From Diplolepis rosae (lineage: Eukaryota; Arthropoda; Insecta; Hymenoptera; Diplolepididae), in NCBI GenBank assembly GCA_030998225.1, contig JAPYXD010000171.1, positions 1,302,001 to 1,366,000 of the forward strand: 64,000 nucleotides of DNA. The letters run 5' to 3'. Shown one piece after another: positions 33,048 through 44,334 of the stretch. Positions within the stretch are counted from its first letter, which is position 1, and each line of letters starts with the position of its first letter. The notes beneath the pieces are model-generated. The model was not told the DNA's origin, did no database searches, and saw only the letters and a list, made by a program, of their open reading frames with translations. The position numbers and the translations under genes were made by a program.

Positions 33048-34640
33048 TTAAAACTGCTTTTGAAAACGGGATTTTAAAAATTCTTGTTCACTTTCGCACT
33101 TAGCAGTGGTGGAAAGGCGAAAGAAAAAATTTTCAAAACGACCTACAGCCCACTCGAATAAACCTTTTGGCGTTGTAATTTGCGAATGCTCTGTTCTTTG
33201 TAAACTTCCGCGATGAGCCAATCTTTTCACGGTCCCCCCAATCCCATCGCAGGCTCCTTTCCCATGTGCTGTAGCGAAAAAATTCCAGTGCACTTTGATA
33301 CCAGTTTCTTTTTGTAAATAAATCATATTGATTAGTTTAGACTTATTTTTATACTGAGCTCCTCCGCCGTCTGAGAAAAAAATTAATTTTTTGATGTTCT
33401 CTGTTCCATGTATACTCTTTGAGTGATGAATCACTTTCTTATTATATAAATTTACAGCCACAGAATCATGTTTGTTACATTCTGATATTACAACAAAATT
33501 GTGAAATTTATGTTGTTTGCAATAAACAACATAAGGGTGTAGTGTAAGTTACTTCTGACACCAATGGTTTGCTTGCACAGAGTCTTGAATAACGAATGAA
33601 GAATTTTCGGCAAAATCTAGACAAACAACGAATTCTCCCTCTTAAATGTTTTTTTTCGTTTCGTCTAAACATTCTATTTGTGATTCTGCAATGTAGTTAT
33701 GTTCTAAAAGTAGCGGCAATTCTTTTTTCATAATTTCAAGAAAATCTTGAGTTGATTCAGTGCAAATAGAAAGATCACCTCTGTAAAAAAAAAAAGAAAT
33801 TCCATTCTTGCAATGACAGAATGATATAGAGAAAAAAATTGAAAGGTACGCCAAATAGAATACAACAATAAACCATAGCAACAATAAAAAACAATTTTCA
33901 AAATAATAAAATGGTACATAACATTAACGGAAAAAACTAATATTTAAAAATACATTGTTTTAGAAAAAGTAACGAAAAAAAGTACGAAACAATTCAATAA
34001 AGAAAAACATGCTGTTAAAAAAATTCCATATTATTTTATCAACAGATACATAAGATAACGTGCAAATAACAGATGAGAAATAGGAAATTCTGAAAAATAT
34101 TTCATGCCAAAAATTTTTGGACAAATTACAAATTTGTTACCTGCCTGTCTTTGTCCATGATTTGAAGGTAATTTCTTCGATTCCATTACTATCAAAAAGA
34201 TCAGATAATTCGTTCACAATTGGTCCTACACCGGAACATTGATCGCAATCCAACAGGAAGCATGCTGTTGTTGAATTCTCACAAACCATGAGTTTGAGAA
34301 TATTACAAACTTCATATTTCTTTTCCATGCCTTTTTTTTTGCAAAATTCCATTTAATCCAATTAACTTGAGCCTCATACTTTGATGAATGTGACATACAC
34401 AGACATTGTGCGTTCCTAAAGGCAAAGTTGTAAGAATTTTGTAATTATCTTGCTTCAACGTTACTTTCGAAAGAGCGACCTTCATTTAATTAATCAAAGT
34501 TTGATGGGCAATATCGTCTTTCTCTTCGATTGTGCTTTTGGTGTCTGTTGACAACTTCGATTGTTTGCCTCTGTCATTTTTTTCAGAAAAATCGTCCGAT
34601 TTTCTTTTTAATGGGTCATTCACGTATTCACCTTGATATG
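33048..34640 (-). pseudogene. TE-type protein with DDD-like residues and an intron
   Basis: Read downward. The N-part (VCVCHIHQSMRLKLIGL near 34400) is followed by exon 34352-34142 (VCENSTTACFLLDCDQCSGV...KSWTKTG). The GT...AG intron runs about 34141-33784, with donor GCAG/GTAAC and acceptor TTTACAG/AGGT; it joins in frame to GDLSICTESTQDFLEIM. Then come CLDFAEN (Asp at 33615-33617), FFSDGGGAQYKNK (Asp at 33369-33371) and HGKGACDGIGGTVKR (Asp at 33246-33248). The D-82-D-41-D spacing suggests an RNase-H-like nuclease, but that is inference. I recognise it as a multi-copy arthropod family. Stops occur near 33640 and 33540, and a frameshift occurs in the A run near 34335. It lies between inverted arms of about 0.5 kb. 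Confidence 0.7.
33784..34141 (-). other. Spliceosomal intron (358 bp)
   Basis: The donor GTAACAA follows GGCAG, and the acceptor is a 12-base T run then ACAG before AGGTGATC. Removing it restores an uninterrupted match to the family across the junction (KTGR/GDLS). This is direct evidence for eukaryotic DNA-type element structure and not for a retrocopy. Confidence 0.7.
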
Positions 34641-34689
34641 ATGCATCCTTTTTACATTCTCATCATGGATGAGAAGGTATTGGTTTTAT

Positions 34690-35250
34690 GCGAAAAATGA
34701 CTTTCGAAATTTCCATCAAATCTTTACGTTTTGAGACCCCCTGAGTCAGAAAAAATGGTTTTTACGAAAGTGTCTGTCTTGTCTGTCTGTCTGTCTGTAG
34801 GTCGTGTGCGGCATAACTCTCGATAGAATTATCAGATTGAATTGAGCTTCGGTACACTTTATCGGAGCCGAAAAAGTAAGGTCAAGTTCGTTAACCAGCC
34901 ACATCCAATCAAAATTGAGGGATGGAGCACTACTTTTGTGTGTTTGAAAATAATTTTTTGAAAAAATCAAAAATTCCAATCCTGATTTTTGATAGTGCTC
35001 ATAAATCTCTACAAATTATCCTAATAACATTTTTTGATTAAATCAAAATTAGAAATTTTACAGCATATTCAAATTCAAAAAAAGTCAATATCAAAATTCC
35101 ATTTTCCAGTTAAATTATAGGAGATACGAAAAAACGTTATTACACAATATTATTGAATACATAAAGACCTACAAATTTGAATTATAACATTTTTTCATAA
35201 GATGCATATTTTTCTTTTTAATTAAAAAAAAAACTATTGAAAATCCAAAA
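34690..35250. repeat. Dispersed-repeat-like segment with GTCT microsatellite
   Basis: A (GTCT)n tract at about 34771-34798 is followed by AGGTCGTGTGCGGCATAACT, a type of sequence often seen in insect repeat families. No coding is supported. A T-rich and A-rich flank runs to 35250. Confidence 0.4.
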
Positions 35251-35555
35251 TTCAATTTTTTAACAATAATATTGGAAATACCAAAAAAACGTAAGCATAC
35301 AAAGCTGTTCGTTTCAAAAAGATCTACAAAGCGCGAGTGTCATGATGAGAATGTGTTCCTTAAGGCCGATAGAGCCTTAAGTAAATTGAATTTCCTGTTT
35401 CACTTAAATTCAAAAAGAAATTCAGTGACTTTGAGAAAATGTGTAATTCACATCATCTGCAATGTTATTATAAAATTGGTTTGAGCTTCAGTATCAAAAT
35501 ATAAGAAATAAACTTAAATGTATGCGAAGAGCACAAGTTTCTTTTTATTTAGAGT

Positions 35556-35566
35556 TACAGCACGAG
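35556..35566 (+). other. Target-site duplication, 5' copy
   Basis: TACAGCACGAG is repeated at 39562-39572 on the other side of the retrotransposon, an 11-bp duplication as expected for target-primed reverse transcription. Confidence 0.9.
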
Positions 35567-35659
35567 CCCCTCCTAGGAGCTGTAGGACCTTGTCGTTGGT
35601 GGAGGGGTTTAGCGCGCGGCCCGGGGCCGCGGCGGTCCCGAATCCTGTCGGTTCGGGTG

Positions 35660-35758
35660 TATGATCCCTATAAACGGGCTCTCCTGAATGAATGTAGGAC
35701 CCCCACAAATGGGAGTCCGGGAGTGAATGAAGGACCCCTATAAACGGGCTCTCCTAGT
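35660..35758 (+). repeat. Subrepeats in retrotransposon leader
   Basis: About three degenerate units of 33-36 bp built from GTGAATGAAGGACCCCTA and AAACGGGCTCTCCT (near 35665, 35700 and 35735). Tandem leader repeats often carry promoter activity in such elements; that role here is inference. Confidence 0.6.
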
Positions 35759-36004
35759 GTGGATGGATAGGGTCGGGGGCCGTCCCGGTCCCTGGCTCGC
35801 GCTGCGACCAAAAAGCGGCTCCCCCTAAGCCAGGGTGTGCGCAACCGTGCCCATTGGCTCTCTTGACACCCGGGGGTAAGACAGGGTTCCTTGCACGGTG
35901 CCTCGTGAACACCGGGCGACCTTCCCGAGTACTTAGCCTTAACCCTGCAAGCGGGGCTCTGCAGGGTCGGACCTTATGATTCCCTAGCTTCTCGTGGGAT
36001 TAAA

Positions 36005-37087
36005 ATGGAACCTCATAATAATAATAAAATTTTAAATAGCAAGGTGGAGGAGGCGGGAGCTGGGGTGGATGCGGAGCTGGGCTTGCAAAGGTCTAGCACA
36101 AATCCACCCCTGCAAACCGCCCCTGAGGAATCGCAGATGCTGATGGTGGCTGCTGGTCCTGGCTCTTCGGGGTCGGGTACTAATGTGGTCCCTCAGCAGA
36201 TTGCGATGGAAGAGGATGCAAACCAGCAGGTAACTGCTGGGACATCCTCTGATAGGAAGAGACTGACCGGGTCTCAGAAGAGGAAGCTGCGGCGGCAGGC
36301 CCTTCGTGCTAACGAAGCGGCTTGTAGCTCCGCAGCTCTCCAGTCTCCTGTGGCGAGTACAGTGGCCCCCAAGAGACGAAAGGACTCGAAGGACACTCCC
36401 CCGCAAGGAATGAGGAGTCCGAAGAGGCCCAAGCCGGCGCGCCTGCCGATGACGAATACAGAGTCGGCAGGCGTGGGGCTTTCGGCTGCTCAGAGGACCA
36501 ACCCTCTGACGGTGATAGTGGCGGACACCGGTTACCCGGAGTCAGTCCTGTCACCAGAGCAGTTCGAACTCTTCAGGGAGGCCACGTTGCAGGCCCTGGA
36601 CAAAGAACCGGCCAGCAACTGGCAGAGATTTGAGACCTCCTTTTGCAGGGGAGGTGTATTCATTTTCGTGGCGTCAAACCCAGAGGCCAAAGCATGGCTA
36701 ACCAAAACGGTGGCCGAGCTAAGGCCCTGGGAAGGCGCCAACCTGAAAGTAGGCGGGGTGGAGATACTCCAAAGGATGCTCAAGGCGACGGCCTGGATCC
36801 CCGGGAAGCCAGAGGACCCAGCTGTCGTCCTGCGGCGTCTGGAGGGGTTCAACCCCTCGCTGAAAACATCATCCTGGCGCATCGTCAGGCATGAGAGACC
36901 TCAGGAGGCTAGCGCGACGGGAGGATTAAAACACCTCCTAATCGTTCAGGTCCCTGAGTCTCAGGCGAGAGCCCTAGCAGGCCTCAACGACAGGCCCTTC
37001 TACCATCTTGGCCAGATTGCCTTTAGGGTAAGTGGCCGGGAGCAGGAAGGGCCTGCCATGGAAACGGAGAGGCCGGAACAGCCCTAA
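36005..37087 (+). CDS. Retrotransposon ORF1 (DUF4780-type)
   Basis: 360 codons, uninterrupted. The N-terminal 110 residues are polar and low in complexity, with a basic block (SQKRKLRRQALRANEAA). From about residue 160 there is a domain with NPLTVIVADTGYPE, FCRGGVFIFVAS, LRPWEGANLKVG and KATAWIPG, which I recognise as the DUF4780 family common in insect non-LTR elements. No CCHC knuckle is seen. It presumably binds element RNA. The start is supported by the conserved leader just upstream (35960-36008). The stop codon is immediately followed by the ORF2 ATG (TAAATG). Confidence 0.85.
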   Translation: MEPHNNNKILNSKVEEAGAGVDAELGLQRSSTNPPLQTAPEESQMLMVAAGPGSSGSGTNVVPQQIAMEEDANQQVTAGTSSDRKRLTGSQKRKLRRQALRANEAACSSAALQSPVASTVAPKRRKDSKDTPPQGMRSPKRPKPARLPMTNTESAGVGLSAAQRTNPLTVIVADTGYPESVLSPEQFELFREATLQALDKEPASNWQRFETSFCRGGVFIFVASNPEAKAWLTKTVAELRPWEGANLKVGGVEILQRMLKATAWIPGKPEDPAVVLRRLEGFNPSLKTSSWRIVRHERPQEASATGGLKHLLIVQVPESQARALAGLNDRPFYHLGQIAFRVSGREQEGPAMETERPEQP

Positions 37088-39456
37088 ATGGCTGCATCCG
37101 GCTTAACTATTATCCAGATTAACTTGCATCACAGCAAAAATGCCTCTGCTGTTCTACAGAAAAACATAGTTGTGATGCACACAGGCATCTCACTTATCCA
37201 AGAACCGTGGATAAATAGGGATGTCATCAGGGGATTAGGGGGGGGCTGGCATTCCTTGTTACAGGTACCCCGAGGCACCCAACCCGAGGACATGCATTCT
37301 GGCGAAGAACATCAACATCGTCCCACTACTGGATCTTTGCTCCAGAGACCTCATGGTGGCTTCAGTCGACCTAATAGGAATTGGTAAGCTCGTCATTGGA
37401 TCGGCATACTTTCCACATGACAGTGTGACCCATCCACCGGAGGAAGTCCGCTCATTAGTGGACTACTGTAAGGTAAGAGGCCTGTCCCTGCTCTTGGGGT
37501 GCGATGCAAACTCTCACCATAAGCTGTGGGGTAGCACGGACACCAACAGAAGGGGTGAGGACCTAGTGGACTATATAATCACTACTGACTTGGATATTCT
37601 AAATACAAGTACTGTACCGACCTTTTGGAACACTGTGAGAGAAGAGGTAATCGACATTACCCTCTGCACCGGGAGCTTTAGGGATAAAGTAAAGAAATGG
37701 AGGGTTTCAGACGAACCCTCTCTATCTGACCACATGCAGATACTGTACGAACTGGAATCACACGCACCCTCTGGCCCCACATGGGTCAGAAACCCGAGGA
37801 AAACAAACTGGGAGCGTTATTCCACAGGCCTACAAGCTGCACTCCATGGGAAAACCATGGAAATCAAAGACGTAGATGCCCTTGAGAGGGCGGCTGACCA
37901 ATTCTCGTCGGCCATCATCACTACGTACGAACTCAACTGCTTACCTTCGGAAATCAAGAAGGCGCGGGAGACCCACTGGTGGAATGGGAAGCTTGAAAAG
38001 CTTCGCAAAGAAACTAGAGAAAGGTTCAGACGGGCCAAGAAAGGCAATACGGAAGAACTATGGAACTTATCCAATGCAACTAGGGATGTATGTAGGAAAG
38101 AAATCAGGGAGGCCAAGAATAAGAGCTGGACCTTCTTCTGTTCGGACATAGAAAAGGGCGCAGAGGCGGCCAGGCTGAACAGGTTACTGGCCCGCAACCC
38201 AGGAGCTATGTTGAGCACCCTAAAACTACCAGACGGGACGTACTCAGGTCTGGTGGAGCAGAGTCAAGCAGAAGAAAGCCATGGCCAGGTTGGAAATACT
38301 TCGAGGGCTGATCCTTAGAGGCATCACTGACGCCTCGAAGTCCTCACCCACAACAGCGTTGGGAGCACTAATGGGGCTAGAGCCTCTGCACCTAACCATC
38401 ACAGCCGAGGCTAGAAAGGCGGCCTGGAGAATTGGTGTAAACCCTAACACAGTGATTTCGAAAAAACTAAAAACCACTGTCAACATCGCAAAGAGACCGA
38501 TCATGAAAATGGTAAGAGGCAGGACGTCTCCACGGTACCTCTTTGACAAAAAGTACAAGGTAAGCTTGGCAACTATGGAAGATTGGAGGGTGGGTCGCGC
38601 ACACCTCCCAGGGGACGGAGACAACTGGTTTACAGACGGCTCCAAAAACAGGGAGGGTGCGGGGGCTGGTGTCTATGGGAAGAACAGCGACACATGCCTC
38701 ATGGTCCCGCTGGGACCCCACTCCACAGTTCTTCAAACCGAGATTGCGGCCATACTCCAATGCGCACACGCAGCACAGAATCATGGTCGCAACAGAAACA
38801 TCCGCATCTGCTCAGATAGTAGAGCGGCCATCACGACACTAGATAAGTCAGTGACTACCTCGACGCTGGCCTGGGAATGCTATGAAGCATTGAACAAACT
38901 AGCGGAAGACAACCGAGTCACAGTCCTCTGGATTCCTGGACACAGGGTTATCAAGGGCAACGAGACAGTGGATAGACTAGCCAAGCTAGCGACGAAAAAA
39001 CAAAACCCATCTGGTCTAGAACCAGTAATAGATATTTCGAATAGGTCGGCCACAGAAGACATTAAAAAGTGGCTGGCCGAGAAACACCAGGAAGAGTGGT
39101 ACAAGGCAACGGCATGCAAACAAGCCAAAGCCCTCATGGGGGAATATCTAAACCCCAAACGAGCTGCAGATCTGCGCAGACTTAGTAGAACCGAGGTAAA
39201 GACCATAAAAGAAGTGCTTATTGATCACGGCAACCTCGCCTACCATAGACATAATATAGGGCTTGCTAAAAGTCCACTTTGTTGACTATGTGGGGAAGAC
39301 AATGAAACTTCCACACATATACTCTGCCATTGTCCAGCAATTGGGGACAAACGACAGTCTCTCGCGGGCTGCGTCTCCATAGACGTAGCCGTGATTCAGA
39401 CCAAAAACGTGGCCCAGGTCCTTGCCCTTTGGTACGGGCTGTGGGGTCGCGCATGA
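37088..39456 (+). pseudogene. Retrotransposon ORF2: endonuclease and RNase H, no RT
   Basis: The endonuclease part reads IIQINLHHSKNAS, LIQEPWIN, then after a frameshift near 37300 YFPHDSV, GCDANSHHKLWGSTD, EEVIDIT and EPSLSDH (apurinic-type endonuclease catalytic motifs). The linker runs to LKLPDGTYSG at about 38250, and then the sequence jumps to ARLEILRGLILRG: the whole reverse transcriptase is missing. RNase H follows with WFTDGSK, LQTEIAAI, ICSDSRAA and GNETVDRLAK (D-E-D-D). A TGA at about 39282 cuts off the C-terminal zinc motif LCGEDNETSTHILCHC. With no RT it could move only with help from another copy. Confidence 0.9.
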
Positions 39457-39521
39457 GGTTTTTAGTTGGTGATGCAACGGGATTACCCAAGCATCGGGGG
39501 CCCTTCGGGGTCCCAGCCATA

Positions 39522-39523
39522 TT

Positions 39524-39561
<38 letters not shown>
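39522..39561 (+). repeat. AAT-repeat 3' tail
   Basis: About thirteen AAT/TAA units directly before the target duplication. It replaces a poly(A) tail, as in I-factor-like elements. Confidence 0.9.
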
Positions 39562-39564
<3 letters not shown>

Positions 39565-39572
39565 AGCACGAG
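39562..39572 (+). other. Target-site duplication, 3' copy
   Basis: TACAGCACGAG, identical to 35556-35566. Confidence 0.9.
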
Positions 39573-40098
39573 ATCGGTCGAGGCACTGTTTTTTGAATAA
39601 TGACAAATATAGCATAAGCCACTTTGCCAAAAAAACACTCGAAATTCTAGAATACCACTACAAAAAGAACGCGTTAATTTTTTATAGAGGTCTGTGCTCA
39701 GTTCCGATTGTGAAAAGACTGATCTACAAAAGCAAAAATAATAATGATGTGGAAAAAAACAACTGACGATCGCTAGCAGCTAACGTGTTCAAAGGCGTCG
39801 AACGCTCCGTGTCAAAGCGCGCTCCGAACGTTCGATCATATTTAAATTGGCATTACATTAATCAACAATAAAAATGAGAAAAAAATCTTTTTGCAAAATT
39901 AATCTGGATTTTAGTTCACATTGTCAATGCCTATCGAAAAAATACCATAACGAGTAGAAGTAATTTTTGACCATATTTGAGTGATCTGTTTAAAGAGTAT
40001 ATCATCCTTGAAAATACTACCTATTCTGTGCTAAATTTAAATAAATTGATGTCAAGATTGTATACTACTTATATACGTTTCAAATATCTATTATTTAA
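39573..40098. other. No recognised gene
   Basis: This is the resumed flank of the host TE unit after the retrotransposon. It is AT-rich, with one GC patch (39790-39835) holding GAACGCTCCGTGTCAAAGCG-like inverted words. Confidence 0.4.
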
Positions 40099-40605
40099 TC
40101 ACCCAAGAAATCCTTTTTACATAGCAGGAAGCATTTGCGCGGTGAAGAATAAATGCGCGCGAGCGAACGGCACAGTTTTGGCACCTCGCGCGACAATGTT
40201 TTCGACCGCATTAGATCGTTCCAAAATGCGGGCGATTTTTTTTCTCAACGGAATATGAAAGATAATAGAATGAAGTACATGTGGATTTTTTCCAGTCGAA
40301 AATTTCAAGTTTTCAGATCGGAAAAAATCATAGTCAATCTATGTTAAATGACGATTGCATTGACACAAAAAACATAAAAATCGGATAATTAGAACAGCCA
40401 GAATTAATTTTACAAAAAAAAAGTGGCAAAAATCTTTAATTGTTAATATTATAAACAAAAAAAATTTTTGAACGAAATCACTTAAGATTTATGTCAGGAA
40501 TGGTAAACACTATCGTAAAATTCATTTTGAAGTAGATTTGGATTTTCATCCAATTCGGGTGATCCGTTTGAGTAATTCCGACCCATATTGAATTTTGACT
40601 ATCTA
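40099..40605. repeat. Right inverted arm of the 8.4-kb TE-like unit
   Basis: Reverse complement of 32165-32728 (without the left arm's 60-base extra block). The outer limit is fuzzy because homology fades near CAATATGGGTC. Confidence 0.88.
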
Positions 40606-41039
40606 AAATCATTTTTGAGATTCTTTGATCGTTAACAATAGGGACAGAATATTCATTCCTCGATAACATTTTATAATACCTACATGAGTAGACAATTTTA
40701 TATCACATAAATTACAGTATTCGCCAATTATCTCTACCTCAAACATTTTTGAAAATTTGAAAACAATTTTCGTAAGTAAACCATTATTCAATGTTAAATT
40801 TAAATTTATTTTATTACACAAAATTATATCCCGATATGAATAAGGTCAAACTCGTGTTTTTAGCCAAATAAACATTTGACAAGCTATGATATTTTGGAGG
40901 TACCATTTCCATTTTCAGATTTTCTTTTGTTATACAACAATACATATAATTTCAAATTAATTAATTGAGTTTGAAATTGTTGTCACTGTCTACATTATCG
41001 GAGGTTCACTAGTCGCGTATCAGATAAAATACGTTGTTG

Positions 41040-41212
41040 ACGGGTATCCTCGTACACAATTTCAAACTCTTATATCGCAAATAAATGCAAATGAATTCAA
41101 ATATTAACGAATTAGAAATTTTTGTGTGGAAAAGAAGACTTTTTTCGACTGCGCTGGGATTCGTGCCCAGGTCTTTCGATTACCGGTCGACTGCTCTTAC
41201 CACTGCGCTACA
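41040..41212 (-). repeat. tRNA-derived SINE-like copy
   Basis: On the minus strand a tRNA-like head (TTGTAGCGCAGTGGTAAGAG, then CGACCGGTAATCGAAAGACC and a T-arm GGGCACGAATCCC; 41146-41212) is followed by a tail AGTCGAAAAAAGTCTTCTTT and an AT-rich end (TTATTTGCGATATAA). The tail matches the copy at 51500-51625, so head and tail move together. Confidence 0.7.
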
Positions 41213-41333
41213 AAATAACTTATTAATTATACTGCATTTTATAAAAATAATATTATTATTGTAAATAGCTTTTTCGTTATTATCAATAATTTTTAACGAT
41301 TATTATTTATTAATGATTATATTCGTTTCTACA

Positions 41334-41570
41334 CTACTGTGAGGTAGAATTTTCCGTGTACAGTAAATTTACTCCACGATTTTATATTCGATAATAAATA
41401 ATAATTAATATTAATAATAACATTGATAATAACAATTACTGAAATAATATTATTATTAAAGAACGCAGTACAGTTAATCAATAATAGATAAGAAGTAGAA
41501 TTGAAGAGCCGGTTTAGAATAGCTTGCTGAGTGCGTGAAATATGTATAAGTATTGTTCAAACGGTCGTTC
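41334..41570. repeat. Left inverted arm (partner 48920-49158)
   Basis: It begins ACTACTGTGAGGTAGAATTT, and the mirror begins with the same bases. It shares GAACGCAGTACAGTTAAT and GAAGAGCCGGTT. The 7.8 kb between the arms holds a TE-type gene remnant, a mariner and a GC-rich promoter block. Confidence 0.88.
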
Positions 41571-41579
41571 GGCATTTCT

Positions 41580-41850
41580 GGTTTGGGGGTCAGACCATGT
41601 TTTTTATATGTTTTTGGGGTCACTAAAATCGAATCCGGAGTCCATTTTACCCCATCACGTCAGGTTTTTGACACAACCTTAAAAAGTCTTCATAGCCACA
41701 CAAAAATAAAAAACAATTGTAGCCTGTGGGTTAGGCCATTTTTACTATATATTTTTGGGGTCGCTGAAACCAAATCGGAAGTCCAATTCACCCCATTATG
41801 TCAGGTTTTTGACATTAAATTTAAAAAACTTATAATTCAAGCACAATTAG
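41580..41850 (+). repeat. Two-unit tandem repeat, period about 141 bp
   Basis: Both units read TTTTTGGGGTC, then AATCGAATCCGGAGTCC (or close), then CACCCCAT and TCAGGTTTTTGACA. A short related piece lies inverted at 48870-48890. Confidence 0.75.
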
Positions 41851-41999
41851 CCCGTCATGTTACGAGCGGGCAATTTTGATTTTAACCAAAATTTTCAAAA
41901 GCAACTATCCCAATCAAAGACCTGAAAAGAGGTGTTATGAGAAAATAAATGAGAAGTAATTGCCTTAGTTTGTTCGCCGGAGAAACCAAACAGCCAAAG

Positions 42000-43060
42000 T
42001 AATTCGCATCACTTTGTTTATTTTATTTATTGCGGGGATTCGTTCTCTGAGCTCCATTTCTTGGGGAAATACCTTTCGCTGCCTAGCCTTGAATTCCTGA
42101 AAGCGTTAAGGTTTTCAAATAACTTCTAACTCCAATTTACCGTGAAATGACACAAACTTATTCACCAGAGTACTGGTGGTTTTATTCAGACAATGGAAAT
42201 TCTTAAAAATTATAATGCGTCACAAATAACATAATTTTGTCATTATTAAAATTTACCAAAACTGTTACGACCTTAATACTACCGCCTGACCTTCGAGCAA
42301 GAAGAGTCGACGGGCAAAAATTCTGTTCGTTTCACTACGAAAAATAATCATCGGTCAGCTGTAAGCTCAGTTTAGAGAGACAGAGAGAGCAAACAGGGAC
42401 GGAGCGAGGGAACATTCAACTGTCCCTTTTTCCACACGACCCGCTGGACATCTTGTCCGCCCGAGGAATCGAAGAGGAATGCTGGCGAGGATCGGTAAAA
42501 ATTAGCGTCGTGGGTGTATACATGGAAGGAACTTTTGCGAATTTGTAACTTAACTCCTGCTGACTACTCTGAGAACGAAGGCAGGATATGGCACGACCTT
42601 AAAATGCTGATGCTGATAAATCGCTAGCTAAACAGTTTTGCAGGACACGTGCACTAATGTCAAATCAAAGTCAATTGTTTAATTCACGTTATTGGAATTA
42701 TTGTTTCAATAATTATTATTATTATACAGTTAATTATTATTATAATAAGTATTATCAATTAATTAATTATTATTATAATAATTATTATCATGTAATAATT
42801 CATTATTATAACGATTAGAAAAACTGCAAATGTTGCTAAAATGATATAATCGCGCGTTGGCCACGGGAGTATTTTACCTTTGATTTGATTGCTCCCGTCT
42901 CGGAGAGTTTACCATAACAGTTACACCTGATATATTGAACCATAACCTAAAATTTCAATAACCACATAACCTTAAAAATTATAAATGCCCAATAACAAAT
43001 GATAGGTAGACAGAATTTCAGTCATTCTCTTTTTTTGAACCATAACGGTTTTTTTTTTAT
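42000..43060. other. No recognised gene; AT microsatellites
   Basis: 42280-42640 is GC-richer and could be part of an LTR (TGTTACGACC at 42259), but no partner is seen. 42700-42810 is an imperfect ATT/AAT-rich microsatellite. Confidence 0.4.
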
Positions 43061-43064
43061 CGAA

Positions 43065-43640
43065 TCATCTGTGCAATGGCTTCCGTTTGCGCTTCCCATC
43101 ATATTTCTCTGTGTATTTCTTCAGCCTCCACCAGAAATCAGCCATCATAGTTTCGTCCCATCTTTCTTTGTAACGAGTTTCCATTATCTTAATATCTTGG
43201 TAGAACAATTCGCCTTGCTCTTTGCTTAAGTCTCCAACATTGTCGGGAAATTTAAGAAGGTGCGAGTGCAGTAAATGTAATTTCAAATTTATAAGACATC
43301 CAAGCGTTCGAAAGTCTAATCTTTTTTGCGACGATTTGTTTCTATTAAGAACTCTTCGTATTTCCCAAAAAGTTCTGGTCCACTGCCTCAAAACTAAGTC
43401 AGGCTTTTTTTCCAATCGATTCATCGTACTAACAGAGGCTAGTACCTTCTAAACATATTTCTGCCATGTGGTCCATCGAACACTCCTTTCAATTTAACCT
43501 CAGATAGTTTGGGGAATTTTTTTACGAGGTATTGGAAACATTGTCCAGTTTTATCAAGAGCTTTTACAAACTGTTTCATTAGTCCGGGTTATATGTGGAG
43601 AGGAGAAATCAGAATTTTCAATGGATTTACTCAAAACTCA
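43065..43640 (-). pseudogene. Arthropod TE-type protein C-terminus (unnamed family)
   Basis: Read downward: NPLKILISPLHI, then GLMKQFVKALDKTGQCFQYL, PKLSEVKLKGVFDGPHGRN, a break, then CLINLKLHLLHSHL, FPDNVGDLSKEQGELFYQDI and WDETMMADFWW. I recognise this block order from a repeated arthropod protein family of unknown biochemistry. Stops lie near 43610 and 43440. It lies inside the 41334-49158 inverted arms on the minus strand. Confidence 0.6.
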
Positions 43641-43802
43641 TGAATGATGTTGAATATTCACAAATCTGCCATTGATGAGTATCGTAGTTAACTTTTTGCA
43701 AAAATTTCAAACTAAACTAATTAATTTGAAATCATTTACAGCCGCAAGGCAGAGCCACTAGGCGATATAACGAGATCTTCCTTTGGAGAAGGAGATGTCA
43801 GA

Positions 43803-43935
43803 CGTCTGTGTAGCTCAGTGATAGAGCAGTCGACCGGCAATCGAAAGACCTGGGCTCGAATCCGAGCGCAGTCAAAAGCGTCTTTTTTCCTCAGACATGT
43901 TCAAATTCTTTAATATTTGAATAAATATAATAATA
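43803..43935 (+). repeat. tRNA-derived SINE-like copy
   Basis: Head 43803-43873: TAGCTCAGTGATAGAGC D-arm, CCGGCAA loop, GGGCTCGAATCCGAG T-arm. The tail GTCAAAAGCGTCTTTTTTCC and TTCAAATTCTTTAATATTTG resembles the tail at 51540-51600. Confidence 0.7.
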
Positions 43936-44334
43936 AATTCTTGAATAAGTAGCGCAACACTATACTTCTATCGCTTTGCGAATTTTCCTTATATTCACAT
44001 TTAACTTTGTTACGCGAACTGAAGATATTTTTATATGCTTTTAGGAGAATAAGCGTGGTGCCTACCAGCAAATGTTCATCCTTATTTGGAAATGAAAAAA
44101 TAAAATATTTTTTGCAAATACGGACCAAAAAGTGCTTCGAGCCTCTATAAACCGGTGTTCAGGATAGCCATTTACGACCGGCGTTTTCATATTGTATCTG
44201 TTTTCGTTCCTTAGGTCCTACTTTTGTTCATTAAATCCTCTGAACAGCTGTGACAATATGGATTACACTTTTCCAATGTGCGTCGTTGACAAGCAGCCTA
44301 CGTTTTTGACATGGTCACTATTATGATACTAGTA

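Larger units (their letters stand above)
35567..39561 (+). mobile_element. I/R1-group non-LTR retrotransposon, RT deleted
   Basis: Both ends are defined by the 11-bp target duplication. It has a GC-rich 5' leader, ORF1, ORF2 with endonuclease and RNase H but no reverse transcriptase, and a 3' tail of AAT repeats. An RNase H domain and a simple-repeat tail point to the I/LOA/R1 group and away from L1. It is nested inside the inverted arms 32165-40605. Confidence 0.92.

Noticed and set aside
36032..36882. Long minus-strand and alternate-frame ORFs over the retrotransposon ORF1
   Set aside because: They overlap the well-supported ORF1 on the plus strand and show no domain; GC-rich coding DNA opens antisense frames.
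42259..42925. Possible solo LTR (TGTTACG...GTTACA)
   Set aside because: No target duplication, polypurine tract or second copy in the window.
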